A model generated the notes under the pieces. The model saw nothing but the letters and a program-made list of their open reading frames with translations, was not told the origin of the DNA and searched no databases. Shown one piece after another: positions 34,321 through 43,617 of a stretch of 64,000 nucleotides of DNA (position 1 is its first letter; each line of letters starts with the position of its first letter). Origin of the DNA: Prauserella alba (lineage in GTDB: Bacteria; Actinomycetota; Actinomycetes; Mycobacteriales; Pseudonocardiaceae); the NCBI RefSeq assembly GCF_024171735.1, contig NZ_JAMTCH010000005.1:124001-188000 (forward strand), given 5' to 3'. The position numbers were made by a program, and so were the translations under genes.

Positions 34321-35990
34321 GGTGTGGACTCCTGTCGGACGGAGGTGTCGGCGGGCAGGACCACGTGGAGCTCCGCGCCGCCTGCCTCGGCTTCCTCGAT
34401 TCTCACGTGGCCGCCCCGTTGGCTGCAGATCAGTCGTACCAGCGACAGGCCGAGCCCACGACCACCGACGACGTCGGGTTTGGTCGAGAAGCCTCTGGTG
34501 AAGACGGATTCCCGCCGATCCCGGGGAATGCCGGGACCGTTGTCGCGCACCCGCATGTGGATCTCGTTGGCGTCGACGACGATCCGCACCTCGACGGTGG
34601 CCCCGTCCGTGCCGGCGCACGCGTCGACGGCGTTGTTCACGAGGTTGCCGAGGATGGTGGTCAGGTCCGCGCCGAGTTCGGAGGGCAGGGCAGGCAACCG
34701 TGACTCGGGGTCCAGTACCAGCTCGACCCCGTGTTCCTCGGCCACGGCGTGCTTGGCGATCACGACGGCCGCGACGGCGGGATCGCGCAGTCGTTCCGAC
34801 ACCGCGGCACTGACCTCGGCGCGGTGCCGGGTCAGGTCGCCGACGAGTGCCCGGACCTCGTCGTACTCGCCGAGCTGCACCAGCCCCGAGATGGTGTGCA
34901 GCTGGTTGTCGAACTCGTGTGTCTGCGCCCGCAGCGTGTCGGTGATCGTGAGGTTCGAACTGAGCTGGCTCTGCAGCGAGACGAGTTCGGTGCGGTCCCG
35001 CAGGGTGGTGACGCTGCCGATGCCGCGGCCGTGGGTGCTCGCCTCCCGGCGGTTGAACACCACGACGCGCGTGCCGACGAGTGCCACGGCGTCCGCCACG
35101 TCGCCGGCTTCGGGCGCCCCGGTGAGCAGGGCGATCACGTGCGGATCGAGGCCGAGCTCGTCGACGGGCCTGCCCACGGGATCCGGCTGGTCCGGCTCGT
35201 CGAGGCCGAGGGTGGTGCGGGCGGCATCGTTCATCATGGTGACGCGGCCGCCGGTGTCCACGGCGACCACGCCTTCGCGGATGGCGTGCAGCAGCGCCTC
35301 CCGATGGTCGGCCAGGGTCGCGATCTCCGTGGAGGCGAGGCCACGGGTGCGACGTTTCAGCAGCCGCGCGACGCCGTACGTCCCCACACCGCCGAGGAGC
35401 GCTCCGAGTCCCAGGTAGAGGCCGAGGTGGGGGCCGGCTCCGACGAGGCGCTCCCACAGCGACGGGTAGGCCTGTTCGGCGACGGCGATGCCGAGGACCT
35501 CGCCGTCGTCGGAGTAGATCGGCGCGTGTGCGGCGACGGCTCGGCCGCGCGGTGGCCGGACGTCGCCGGACCAGCCGCGACCGGACAGTGCGTCGCTCTC
35601 GCCGAGCGCGGCCTTCCCGTCGACCAGGCTCGGATCCGACGCGGCGAGCACGTCGCGGCGAGGGGAGACGATCATGACGTCGGTCGCGCCGGAGAGGCTC
35701 AGGCCTCGGTCGACCGCGGGCGCCAGCACTCGGGGAGTGTCGTTCGCGGCCACGCTGCTGTCGCGGGCCCGGGTGAGCTGTTGCCGCACCACGGAGCGGT
35801 TGGCGACGTATTCGGCGACCGAACGCATCTGGGCGCCCTGCCGGGTCGTGAACTCGGCCGTCGACTGCCGCACGCTGAGCAGCGCCACGATCACCAGCAG
35901 CACACCGATGACGAGCAGCTGCAGCAGCAGGAACTGCGCAGCGAGCGTGGGTTCGCCCCGTCCGGGGGAACGGTGGCTCAGCGCGACCAC
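34317..35990 (-). CDS. CitA/DcuS-family sensor histidine kinase
   Basis: About 557 residues. Layout: transmembrane span near the start (LLLQLLVIGVLLVIVALL), an extracytoplasmic PDC/PAS sensor of ~130 residues, a second span (LGLYLGLGALLGGVGTYGVA), a cytosolic PAS domain (LLHAIREGVVAVDTGGRVTMMNDAA), a phospho-acceptor helix with HEFDNQLHTISGL, and a HATPase domain (NLVNNAVDAC, DNGPGIP, GLGLSLV). All match the CitA/DcuS class sensing extracellular carboxylates. A GTG 27 bases upstream (36017) is in frame, but AAGGAGG lies inside that longer frame, so initiation is more likely at the GTG at 35990. It forms an operon with the response regulator. Confidence 0.9.
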   Translation of the reverse strand: MVALSHRSPGRGEPTLAAQFLLLQLLVIGVLLVIVALLSVRQSTAEFTTRQGAQMRSVAEYVANRSVVRQQLTRARDSSVAANDTPRVLAPAVDRGLSLSGATDVMIVSPRRDVLAASDPSLVDGKAALGESDALSGRGWSGDVRPPRGRAVAAHAPIYSDDGEVLGIAVAEQAYPSLWERLVGAGPHLGLYLGLGALLGGVGTYGVARLLKRRTRGLASTEIATLADHREALLHAIREGVVAVDTGGRVTMMNDAARTTLGLDEPDQPDPVGRPVDELGLDPHVIALLTGAPEAGDVADAVALVGTRVVVFNRREASTHGRGIGSVTTLRDRTELVSLQSQLSSNLTITDTLRAQTHEFDNQLHTISGLVQLGEYDEVRALVGDLTRHRAEVSAAVSERLRDPAVAAVVIAKHAVAEEHGVELVLDPESRLPALPSELGADLTTILGNLVNNAVDACAGTDGATVEVRIVVDANEIHMRVRDNGPGIPRDRRESVFTRGFSTKPDVVGGRGLGLSLVRLICSQRGGHVRIEEAEAGGAELHVVLPADTSVRQESTP

Positions 35991-36007
35991 AACGACCACA
36001 ACCTCCT

Positions 36008-36019
36008 TTGTGTTCACAA
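36008..36019. promoter_or_regulatory. Palindrome in the kinase/TctC divergent promoter region
   Basis: TTGTG-tt-CACAA is a perfect 12-base inverted repeat in the 111-base region between the sensor kinase (start 35990, minus) and the first Tct binding protein (start 36102, plus). It lies 18 bases from the proposed kinase start. A site for the CitB-like regulator is plausible but unproven. Confidence 0.3.
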
Positions 36020-36101
36020 GGGTGACGTTTGCCGCGTCATCGCGTCATGCTCGCACGATTCCAATCCCGTGACCGCGGTCACCTGGCGTGTGGAGGCGAC
36101 G

Positions 36102-37094
36102 TTGCGACCGCATGGGCCGATTCTCGACCGGCGACGGCTGCTGGCATCGGCCGTCGCTGTGGCCTCGGCTGCCGTGGCCGGGAGCAGCTGCGGCATCGCG
36201 AACGGCGGCGCGGATCGGCTGCTGCGCATGTTGATCCCGCACAGTCCCGGCGGCGGTTACGACCTCACCGGCCGGGCAGCGGCGAAGGCGTTGGAGGCGG
36301 GCGAGAAGTTCGACGCGGTGGAGATCACCAACGTGCTCGGCGGTGGTGGCACCGTGGCGCTCCAGCGGCTGCTCGACGAGGAAGGTGCGGAGGACCTGGT
36401 CCTGGTAATGGGTCTCGGTGTCCTCGGTGCGGTGCATGCGCGGACCTCCGACGTCACGCCGCCGGCCGTCACCCCGATCGCCAGGCTGGTCGAGGAGCAG
36501 GAGGGCATCCTGGTGCCGGCGCACTCGCCGCTGCGGACGGTCGACGACCTGGTCGCCGCATGGCGGCGGTCGCCGAGGTCGGTCACCGTCGGCGGCGGCT
36601 CCACGGTCGGCGGCCCCGATCACCTGTTCCCGATGCGGCTCGCCGCCGAGGTCGGCATCGAGCCGCGTCGGGTCGCCTACCGGTCCTTCGCCGGCGGCGG
36701 ACCACTCACCTCAGCGCTGATCGGCGGGGAGGTGGACGTCGGCGTGTCCAGCCTCGGGGAGGTCGAGGGCCAGGTCCGGGAGGGTGCGCTCCGCCTCCTC
36801 GCCGTGTCGGGCCGGGACCGGCACCGGCCCGGCGCTCCGACTCTCACGCAGTCCGGCATCGACCTGGTCTTCACGAACTGGCGTGGCGTGCTCGCCCCGC
36901 CCGGGATCTCCGAGGGGCACCGGCAGCACCTGATCGAGACCGTCACCGCCATGCATGCGAGTGACGAGTGGCAGGCGGCACTGGCACGCAACGGATGGCG
37001 GGACAACTTCGCCACCGGCGACGAGTTCGCCGGTTTCCTGCGAGAGCAGGCCACCGATGTCGACCGGACATTGCGGGAGCTCGGACTGACATGA
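36102..37094 (+). CDS. tctC: Tripartite tricarboxylate transporter substrate-binding protein (TctC family), first copy
   Basis: 330 residues. The chosen start is the TTG at 36102 because GGAGG lies five bases before it; upstream GTGs lack a site. The N-terminus RRRLLASAVAVASAAVAGSSC looks like a signal peptide ending at a possible lipid-attachment Cys, so the protein is extracytoplasmic. TctC features: LIPHSPGGGYDLTGRAAAKAL, NVLGGGGTVALQ, GGGSTVGGPDHLF and FTNWRGVLAPPGISEGHRQHL. It captures a carboxylate for the TctAB permease. A second, divergent TctC follows 25 bases downstream, an unusual tandem arrangement. Confidence 0.88.
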   Translation: MRPHGPILDRRRLLASAVAVASAAVAGSSCGIANGGADRLLRMLIPHSPGGGYDLTGRAAAKALEAGEKFDAVEITNVLGGGGTVALQRLLDEEGAEDLVLVMGLGVLGAVHARTSDVTPPAVTPIARLVEEQEGILVPAHSPLRTVDDLVAAWRRSPRSVTVGGGSTVGGPDHLFPMRLAAEVGIEPRRVAYRSFAGGGPLTSALIGGEVDVGVSSLGEVEGQVREGALRLLAVSGRDRHRPGAPTLTQSGIDLVFTNWRGVLAPPGISEGHRQHLIETVTAMHASDEWQAALARNGWRDNFATGDEFAGFLREQATDVDRTLRELGLT

Positions 37095-37119
37095 GTAACA
37101 ACGTGGAAAGGAGTGGGCC

Positions 37120-38160
37120 GTGGACCGTGCCCACGACGTGACGGACACCGACCCGGACGACCCCGGCGGAGGTCGTCGTGCGCGGCGGGGCCGGCTGGGA
37201 ATGGTCGTGTACGGCGTCGTCGCGACGCTGGTGATCGGCGCCGGAGTGGCGGCCTCGGTCGCCCGCGGGGGCGTCACCGCCGACATCCGGAGCAACGCGA
37301 CCCTCATCGCACCCGCCGCCGCCGGTGGCGGGTGGGACACCTTCATGCGCGAGGCCCAGGAGTCCATGCGGGAGAACGGCCTCGGCAGCAACATCCAGGT
37401 CGTCAACGTGCCCGGCGCCGCGGGGACGATCGGGCTGACCCGGCTCTCCACGATGACCGGTCGCCCCGACGCCGCCATGGTGGGCGGCACCGGCCTGGTG
37501 GCGGGGGTCGAGCAGACCGGGTCGCAGGTGAGGATGGACGACGTCACCCCGATCGCACGGGTCGTCGAGGAGTACGACGTCGTGGTGGTGCCGGCGAACT
37601 CGCCGTACCAGAACCTGCAGCAGCTCATCGACGCCTGGCGTGAGGACCCGGCGGAGATCGCCTTCACCGGTGGCGGCAGCTTCGACGAGCTGGTCATGGC
37701 ACAGCTGGCCAGCGCCGCAGGCATCGAACCCGCGGAGACCACCTACATCCCCAAGTCCGGCGGCGGGGAGGTCACCCAGGCCCTGGTGACCGGTACCGCC
37801 GACGCGGCCACCTCCGGCTACCTGGACGTGGACGACCAGATCGAGGCGGGCCGGCTGCGTCCCCTGGCGCTGGCCGCCAAGGAACCGATCGACGGGCTCG
37901 ACGTACCGACCCTGCCCGAGCTCGGCTACGACGTCACGCTCGCGAACTGGCGCGGCGTGTTCGCACCGCCGGGCATCTCGGACGAACAGGCGGAGGTGAT
38001 CCGCGAGGTGTTCCAGGAGGTGACGACCACCTCCGAGTGGCAGGACGCGGTCGCCCGCAACGAATGGAACGAGGTGTGGCTGGACGGTGCGGAGTTCCGC
38101 CGATTCCTCGACGAGCAGGAAGAGCTCGTGAAGTCGCTCTACAAGGAGTTGGGCCGATGA
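37120..38160 (+). CDS. tctC: Tripartite tricarboxylate transporter substrate-binding protein (TctC family), second copy
   Basis: 346 residues from a GTG with AAAGGAG upstream. An acidic/basic N-terminal segment of ~25 residues precedes a hydrophobic signal or anchor (MVVYGVVATLVIGAGVAASVA). TctC signatures follow: LIAPAAAGGGWDTFMREAQESM, NVPGAAGTIGL, FTGGGSFDELVM and LANWRGVFAPPGISDEQAEVI. It is clearly homologous to the copy just upstream but quite diverged, so the two may bind different acids for one permease. The N-terminus lacks a lipobox, suggesting a membrane anchor instead of lipidation. The stop overlaps the TctB start as ATGA. Confidence 0.88.
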   Translation: MDRAHDVTDTDPDDPGGGRRARRGRLGMVVYGVVATLVIGAGVAASVARGGVTADIRSNATLIAPAAAGGGWDTFMREAQESMRENGLGSNIQVVNVPGAAGTIGLTRLSTMTGRPDAAMVGGTGLVAGVEQTGSQVRMDDVTPIARVVEEYDVVVVPANSPYQNLQQLIDAWREDPAEIAFTGGGSFDELVMAQLASAAGIEPAETTYIPKSGGGEVTQALVTGTADAATSGYLDVDDQIEAGRLRPLALAAKEPIDGLDVPTLPELGYDVTLANWRGVFAPPGISDEQAEVIREVFQEVTTTSEWQDAVARNEWNEVWLDGAEFRRFLDEQEELVKSLYKELGR

Positions 38161-38669
38161 GCACAGCGCCGAACGCCGAACGTGGTGACGCGCCGCGGCA
38201 GCTGCGTGGCCGCGGCGGGCTGCTGGTCCCGCTGGTCGTGGCCATCGTCTGCACCCTGGTCGTGATCGGCATGGTCGGGATGGAGGTGCCGCCGGAGACG
38301 ACCTTCCCCGGACCGCGGTTCTTCCCGACGATCCTGGTGGTCGCGGGCTACGCGCTCAGCATCCTGCTGGTGGTGCACTACCTGCGGCACCCGGATGAGG
38401 AGGCCACGGAGACGCAGTACCGCACCTACAGCGACTGGCCTGCCTTCGCCTGGGTGGCCGGCAGTTTCCTCGCCTTCGCAGTGCTGCTCGACGTGCTCGG
38501 CTGGATCCTGGCCGCCGGCCTGCTCTTCTGGGGCGTGGCCAGAGGTGTCGGGAGCAAGCGGCCGCTGTTCGACGTGTCGGTGGCATTGCTGCTGTCGAGC
38601 TTGATCTACCTGGTGTTCGCCGCCGGGCTCGGGGTGACCCTCCCGTCCGGGCTTCTGGGAGGGATGTGA
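38157..38669 (+). CDS. tctB: Tripartite tricarboxylate transporter small membrane subunit TctB
   Basis: 170 residues with four predicted spans (about 23-43, 55-74, 94-115 and 128-150 in a typical TctB layout). FPGPRFFPTILVVAGYALSILLVVHYL corresponds to the conserved region after the first span. It is translationally coupled to the second binding protein and one base upstream of tctA's ATG. It should form the membrane complex with TctA, using an ion gradient and not ATP. Assignment relies on size, topology and operon position. Confidence 0.88.
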   Translation: MSTAPNAERGDAPRQLRGRGGLLVPLVVAIVCTLVVIGMVGMEVPPETTFPGPRFFPTILVVAGYALSILLVVHYLRHPDEEATETQYRTYSDWPAFAWVAGSFLAFAVLLDVLGWILAAGLLFWGVARGVGSKRPLFDVSVALLLSSLIYLVFAAGLGVTLPSGLLGGM

Positions 38670-38670
38670 C

Positions 38671-40179
38671 ATGGACCAGTTGCAGCTGCTCTTGGAGGGC
38701 TTCGCGGGGGCCCTGACCCCGATGAACCTGCTCTGGGTCCTGCTGGGGTGCCTGATCGGCACCGCGGTCGGGGTCCTGCCGGGGCTCGGCTCGTCGATGG
38801 CGGTCGCCCTGCTGTTGCCGATGACCTTCGCGCTGGACCCGACGGCCGCGTTCATCCTGTTCGCAGGGGTGTACTTCGGCGGCCTGTTCGGGGATTCCAC
38901 GATGGGCATCCTGATGAACACGCCCGGTCAGGCTTCGGCCATCGCGTCGACCTTCGAGGGTCACGCCATGGCGAAGGCGGGACGTGCCCCGCAAGCGCTG
39001 GCCATCGCGGCGATCGGCGCGTTCCTCGGCGGCATCGTGTCCGCGGTCGCGGTGACCTTCGCCGCCCCGGCATTGGCCGAGTTCGCGGCCAACTTCGGAC
39101 CGGCGGAGTTCTTCGCCCTGGCACTGCTCGCTTTCGGCGCCATCTCCTCCGTCGTCGCGGACTCGGTGGTCAAGGGCCTGACCTCGTTGGTGTTGGGGCT
39201 GGTCCTGGCGACGGTCGGGGTCGACCCGATCTCCGGGGCCGAGCGGTTCACGTTCGGTTCGATGTATCTGTTCGACGGTGTCTCGCTCGTCGTCGTGGTG
39301 GTCGGGATGCTCGCGCTGGGGGAGGTGCTCAAGGTCGCCACCCGCATCCATCGGGATCCCAAGCCGGAACAGCTGGGCGCCCCCGGCAGCCGGAAGTTCC
39401 TGTCCAAACGGGAGTTCAAGGATGCGGCGCCTGCCTGGGCACGAGGAGCCGGCATCGGTCTCCCGTTCGGCGTGATCCCGGTGGGCGGTGCCGAAGTGCC
39501 GACGTTCCTGTCCTACGACGTCGAGCGCAGGCTGGACCGGCGGCGTCGGGACCCGCAGTTCGGCAAGGGCGCTCCGCGTGGTCTGGCGGGGCCCGAGGCC
39601 GCGGGTAACGCGACGACGGGCATGGCGATGGGCGCGCTGCTCGCGCTCGGACTCCCGGTCTCCGCCACGGCAGCGATCATGCTCGCGGCGTTCCGCCAGT
39701 ACGGCATCCAGCCGGGACCGCTGCTGTTCGACACGTCGGCCGACCTCGTCTGGCCGCTGCTGGCGAGCTTCTTCATCGCGATGGTGGTGCTGCTGCTGAT
39801 CAACCTGCCGTTCGCGCAGTTGTGGGCGAAGTTGTTGCTCATCCCGCCGCCGTACCTCTACGCCGGCATCGTCGTCTTCTGCGGGCTGGGCATCTATGCG
39901 ACGTCGCCCTCGATGTTCGATCTGCTGTTCTTCCTCGGGATCGGCTGCTTGGCGTTCCTGATGCGCCGCTACGCCGTGCCCGTGGCACCGCTGCTGATCG
40001 GCATGGTGCTCGGCCCGTTGGCGGAGACGAGCATGCGCGACGCGCTCCTGGGGTCGAACGGTGACTACTCGGTCTTCGTCGCCGGGCCGATCCCGATCGT
40101 GCTCTACGTCCTGCTGCTGGTCGTGGTCGCGTTCAAGGTCCGCCAGGTCGTGGTCACCAGAAGCCGGCGGGACGTCTGA
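38671..40179 (+). CDS. tctA: Tripartite tricarboxylate transporter large permease TctA
   Basis: 502 residues with about twelve hydrophobic spans. Hallmark TctA sequences: GTAVGVLPGLGSSMAVALLLPMTF near residues 30-52, FGGLFGDSTMGILMNTPGQASAIASTFEGHAMAKAGRAPQAL, the central GIGLPFGVIPVGGAEVPTFLSYDVERRL and GPEAAGNATTGMAMGALLALGLPVSATAAIML. It is the transport channel of the carboxylate uptake system with TctB and the two TctC proteins. Control by the divergent CitAB-like pair is likely. The substrate could be citrate, another di/tricarboxylate or an aromatic acid. Confidence 0.93.
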   Translation: MDQLQLLLEGFAGALTPMNLLWVLLGCLIGTAVGVLPGLGSSMAVALLLPMTFALDPTAAFILFAGVYFGGLFGDSTMGILMNTPGQASAIASTFEGHAMAKAGRAPQALAIAAIGAFLGGIVSAVAVTFAAPALAEFAANFGPAEFFALALLAFGAISSVVADSVVKGLTSLVLGLVLATVGVDPISGAERFTFGSMYLFDGVSLVVVVVGMLALGEVLKVATRIHRDPKPEQLGAPGSRKFLSKREFKDAAPAWARGAGIGLPFGVIPVGGAEVPTFLSYDVERRLDRRRRDPQFGKGAPRGLAGPEAAGNATTGMAMGALLALGLPVSATAAIMLAAFRQYGIQPGPLLFDTSADLVWPLLASFFIAMVVLLLINLPFAQLWAKLLLIPPPYLYAGIVVFCGLGIYATSPSMFDLLFFLGIGCLAFLMRRYAVPVAPLLIGMVLGPLAETSMRDALLGSNGDYSVFVAGPIPIVLYVLLLVVVAFKVRQVVVTRSRRDV

Positions 40180-40201
40180 GAAGGAACCTTAGGGAGGAAG
40201 C

Positions 40202-40564
40202 ATGACCGTCATCGTGGCCCGTACCGACACGCCGGAGAGCGAAGCCGCGCTGAGCGCCGGTGTCGCCGAGTCGCGCCGTCGAGGGGAGGACCTGGTGGTC
40301 TTCAACCTCGACGGTGTGCGCCTCGACCCGGACGACACCGTCGAAGGAGCGCCGGTCTCCTTCGAAGAGCCCGACCCCCGTGACCGGGACCCGGTCGGCA
40401 GCCTGCTGGACACCGCGACGAGGCGGGAGGCCTCGCTCATCGTGATCGGACTCAAGCGGCGGTCACCGACCGGGAAACTGCTGTTCGGCTCCATGGCACA
40501 GCACGTGCTGCTGGAGGCGAACGCTCCGGTCCTCGCGGTCAAGGCCGGTGCGAAACCCGAGTAG
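40202..40564 (+). CDS. Universal stress protein (UspA family)
   Basis: 120 residues, ATG preceded by AGGGAGGAAG. UspA fold features: N-terminal VIVARTDTPESEAAL, central ASLIVIGLKRRSPTGKLLFGSMAQHVLLEANAPVLAVK, where the G-x2-(x9)-G(S/T) ATP-binding loop is recognisable as GLKRRSPTGKLLFGS. It lies 22 bases after tctA and before a strong terminator, so it is the last gene of the transporter operon. UspA genes are often attached to Tct and TRAP transporter operons, where they may modulate transport in response to ATP. Confidence 0.88.
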   Translation: MTVIVARTDTPESEAALSAGVAESRRRGEDLVVFNLDGVRLDPDDTVEGAPVSFEEPDPRDRDPVGSLLDTATRREASLIVIGLKRRSPTGKLLFGSMAQHVLLEANAPVLAVKAGAKPE

Positions 40565-40695
40565 CGGTAGGTCCGGTCTCCCTATGCCGCGGCCGGCCGG
40601 GTGGCCGCCGTCGCGTACCGCGGCGATCACCCGGCCGCGCAAGGCGGTGCCGGCCTCGGCCGTACGGCGGTGCCCGAACACCGGCGCCACGCGAG

Positions 40696-40741
40696 CTGCC
40701 GGTCCGTCGCTGTCCACAAGCGACGGACCGGCAGTGTTTTT
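40696..40741 (+). terminator. Rho-independent terminator after the tct-uspA operon
   Basis: CTGCCGGTCCGTCGCT and AGCGACGGACCGGCAG form a perfect 16-bp stem around a 7-base loop, followed by TGTTTTT. It lies 132 bases after the UspA stop and before the converging ROK gene. Confidence 0.92.
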
Positions 40742-40796
40742 CACAGGGTGCCGGGCGGTTGGCGCGGTTTCGCCCGGCACGTCAGGTGACGGCTAC

Positions 40797-41957
40797 TCAC
40801 AGCGCGACGTTGTCGCGTGCCAGCAGCACGGCGCCGTCGAGCTCGGCGTTGGTCAACGAGCTCGCAGCCAGGCGGCAGGCGGACTGCGACAGTGAGGAGC
40901 GCCGCACGGCCTGTTCCAGCGGGCGCCACAGCACGTCGCCGGCGCCGGCCACCGCGCCGCCGAGGACGACGAGGTCGGGATTGAGCACGTTGAGGAGGTA
41001 GCCGATCCCGCGCCCCAGTGCGGTTCCGGCGCGTTCCACCGCGGCCACCGCCGCGGTGTCACCGCGCGCGGCGGCTGCCAGCACGTCGTCGATGTCGCGG
41101 GTGGACGCGAGGTCGGTGGCCGCTGCTTCAGCGGCCTCGTGTGCCGACTGCAGGATCGCGGGTTGAGAGGCCACGCTCTCGAGGCATCCGATGTTGCCGC
41201 AGGCGCACGGCCGACCGTCGTCCTCGACCCGGCAATGGCCGATCTCTCCGCCGATTCCGGCGGCTCCGGAGAACAGCCGGGAATCGAGCACGACACCGGC
41301 CCCGATGCCCGCGCTGACCATGATCCGTACGAAGTTGGCGACACCGTCGCCCCAGCCGAAGCGTTGTTCCGCCAGCGCACCGGCGTGGGCCTCGTTGTAG
41401 ATCACAGCCGGGACGCCGAACAGCTCCTCGACCCACTCCCGCAACGGCACGTCGTGCCAGTCCAGGTTCGGGGCGAGGAGGCAGTGTCCGCTGCGGTGGT
41501 CGACCAGACCGGCGACCGAGACCCCGACCGAGGCGATGCGGTCGGCGGGCACGCCCGCTTGCTCGGCCGCCCCGCGGACCAGTGGTCCCAGCTGACGCAC
41601 GCCGGCTGCGGGGTCGCCGACCGCACTGGGCACGGTCGCTTGCACCAGGGTGCGGCCGAGTGCGTCGGCCACCGCGACCGAGCTGCGGTGCACGCCCAGG
41701 TGCACGCCGACGTAGGCGCGCGCATCCGGGTTGAAGACCACGAGGTTCGGCTTGCGGCCCCCGACGACACCGGCTTCGCCCACACCGGCGGGGATCAGCA
41801 GCTCCTCGTCCAACAGCCCGTCGACGATCGATGCCACCGAGGGTTTGGTCAGGCCGGTGGCGCGGGCCACCTCCGCGCGCGAGCGGGGGAGCCCGTCTCC
41901 GAAGAGCTCGAGCAGGTGCTGCCGGTTCAACTGCCGGACCGTCCGGGGATCGGCCAT
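40797..41957 (-). CDS. xylR: ROK-family transcriptional repressor (XylR-like)
   Basis: 386 residues from the ATG at 41957 with GAGGAGG upstream. N-terminal winged helix (RTVRQLNRQHLLELFG, RSRAEVARATGLTKPSVASIVDGLL) is followed by a sugar-kinase-like ROK domain. That domain has the zinc motif GHCRVEDDGRPCACGNIGCLE and the GIGAGVV and PDLVVLGGAV segments. It is divergent from the xylose porter-xylA-xylB genes, with a long inverted repeat in the shared region, so it is most likely their xylose-responsive repressor. The gene symbol is inferred from context. Confidence 0.88.
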   Translation of the reverse strand: MADPRTVRQLNRQHLLELFGDGLPRSRAEVARATGLTKPSVASIVDGLLDEELLIPAGVGEAGVVGGRKPNLVVFNPDARAYVGVHLGVHRSSVAVADALGRTLVQATVPSAVGDPAAGVRQLGPLVRGAAEQAGVPADRIASVGVSVAGLVDHRSGHCLLAPNLDWHDVPLREWVEELFGVPAVIYNEAHAGALAEQRFGWGDGVANFVRIMVSAGIGAGVVLDSRLFSGAAGIGGEIGHCRVEDDGRPCACGNIGCLESVASQPAILQSAHEAAEAAATDLASTRDIDDVLAAAARGDTAAVAAVERAGTALGRGIGYLLNVLNPDLVVLGGAVAGAGDVLWRPLEQAVRRSSLSQSACRLAASSLTNAELDGAVLLARDNVAL

Positions 41958-42059
41958 CCTGTGAAACCTCCTCGTACGGCCTGTGCGGCCACTGCCAGCT
42001 GCGAGCACCACAGTTCATGGTGATTGCCGCCAACCGGCTCGGTGATGGCGGTTCCATTC

Positions 42060-42085
42060 TTGACAGTGGTTAGTAAGTATATGAT
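42060..42085 (+). promoter_or_regulatory. Candidate promoter of the xylose operon
   Basis: TTGACA (42060-42065) is followed 14 bases later by TATGAT (42080-42085). Both hexamers are near consensus, although the spacing is short. The putative ROK operator overlaps the spacer and the -10 element, as expected for a repressed promoter. The porter start is at 42137. Confidence 0.45.
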
Positions 42086-42098
42086 CCTTACCAACCAC
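42066..42098. promoter_or_regulatory. ROK (XylR-type) operator, 12-bp inverted repeat
   Basis: GTGGTTAGTAAG (42066-42077) and CTTACCAACCAC (42087-42098) are complementary at 11 of 12 positions across a 9-base spacer. The repeat sits between the divergent ROK repressor and the sugar porter and covers the candidate -10. ROK regulators of actinobacterial sugar operons bind palindromes of this general type in this position. Confidence 0.7.
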
Positions 42099-42136
42099 GT
42101 CGGAGTGACCGTCCCCACCACTGCAATGGAGCATTG

Positions 42137-43573
42137 ATGTCCGTCGATTCCACTACTGATCCGCCAGGTTCCGGCTCCGGGTCACGCTCGCTGCGCACGG
42201 CACATTTCGCCGTGGTGGCCGCGCTCGGCGGTTTCCTCTTCGGCTACGACACCGCCGTGATCAACGGGGCCGTCACCGCCATTCAGAGCGAGTTCCAGAT
42301 CGGCGCCGTCGTCACCGGACTGGCCGTGGCAACGGCACTGATCGGTTCGGCGCTCGGGGCCTGGAGCGCCGGAACGCTGGCCGATCGGTACGGCCGGCTG
42401 GCCACGATGCGCACCGCCGCCGTGTTGTTCCTGCTCAGTGCGATCGGTTCAGCGTTGCCGCTGTCGGTCTGGGACTTCACGATCTGGCGGCTCGTCGGTG
42501 GTGTCGCGGTCGGCATGGCCTCGGTGATCGCGCCCGCCTACATCGCCGAGATCTCCCCCGCGGGCAACCGAGGGCGGCTCGGCTCGCTGCAGCAGCTGGC
42601 CATCGTGCTGGGAATCGCCATCTCGCAGGTCGTCAACTGGGGCATCGCCGGCGCTGCGGGCGGCTCCGAAGCGCCGCTGCTGGGGCTCGACGCGTGGCAG
42701 TGGATGCTGGCCGTCGAGGCCGTCCCGGCGGTCCTCTACGGCTTGCTCGCCTTCACCATCCCCGAATCGCCGCGCTATTTGGTCGCTCGCGGACGCATCT
42801 ACAGCGCCCACGAGGTTCTCAGCACCACCGAAGGCGGCGACGTCGAAGCGCGGCTCGCCGAGATCCAGGACTCCGTGGCCAACGACCATCGGCCGCAGGT
42901 GCGGGACCTGCGCACCAGGCGCACCGGCCTGCTCCCGATCGTCTGGGTCGGCATCGTCCTGTCCGTGCTGCAGCAGTTCGTCGGAATCAACGTCATCTTC
43001 TACTACTCGTCGGCGCTGTGGCAGTCGGTCGGGATCGACGAGTCCAATTCGCTGTTGCTGAGCTTGTCCACCCAGATCTTCAACATCGTCGGTACCGTCC
43101 TCGCGCTGCTGCTGCTGGACCGGGTCGGACGTCGCCGGCTGCTGATGACCGGCTCAGCCGGCATGGCGGTCATGCTGGCGGTCGCCACCTACGCCTTCGG
43201 TCACGCGAGCACAGTGGACGGTGAGCCGAATCTGGCCGATCCCTACGGTCCGATGGCACTGATCGCCGCGCACGTGTTCGTGTTCTTCTTCGCCATCTCG
43301 TGGGGACCGGTCGTCTGGGTGCTGCTTGGCGAGATGTTCCCGAACCGGTTCCGCGCTCCGGCGCTGGCGGTTGCCGCAGCCGCCCAGTGGCTGGCGAACT
43401 TCACCATCACCGCCTCGTTCCCGCCGCTGTCAGAGATCAACTTGTCGATGACCTACCTCGGCTACACCGTGTTCGCGGCCGTGTCGGTGTGGTTCGTCTT
43501 CAAGTGGGTGCCTGAGACCAAGGGGCGCACGCTCGAGGACATGGACCGCACCACGCTGACGCGGGCGAGCTGA
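42137..43573 (+). CDS. MFS sugar porter (xylose/hexose:proton symporter type)
   Basis: 478 residues with twelve spans. Sugar-porter signatures are complete: [11 protein letters not shown] after span 1, [49 protein letters not shown] before the central loop, [25 protein letters not shown] and the terminal [12 protein letters not shown]. The start is the ATG at 42137 with GGAG six bases before it. It is the first gene of the xylose operon under the putative ROK operator and should import D-xylose by proton symport. Specificity is inferred from neighbouring xylA and xylB. Confidence 0.9.
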   Translation: MSVDSTTDPPGSGSGSRSLRTAHFAVVAALGGFLFGYDTAVINGAVTAIQSEFQIGAVVTGLAVATALIGSALGAWSAGTLADRYGRLATMRTAAVLFLLSAIGSALPLSVWDFTIWRLVGGVAVGMASVIAPAYIAEISPAGNRGRLGSLQQLAIVLGIAISQVVNWGIAGAAGGSEAPLLGLDAWQWMLAVEAVPAVLYGLLAFTIPESPRYLVARGRIYSAHEVLSTTEGGDVEARLAEIQDSVANDHRPQVRDLRTRRTGLLPIVWVGIVLSVLQQFVGINVIFYYSSALWQSVGIDESNSLLLSLSTQIFNIVGTVLALLLLDRVGRRRLLMTGSAGMAVMLAVATYAFGHASTVDGEPNLADPYGPMALIAAHVFVFFFAISWGPVVWVLLGEMFPNRFRAPALAVAAAAQWLANFTITASFPPLSEINLSMTYLGYTVFAAVSVWFVFKWVPETKGRTLEDMDRTTLTRAS

Positions 43574-43617
43574 GTGCGACCGCGTTTCCCCTTCCCGACT
43601 CGAAACGAGGAGACATC

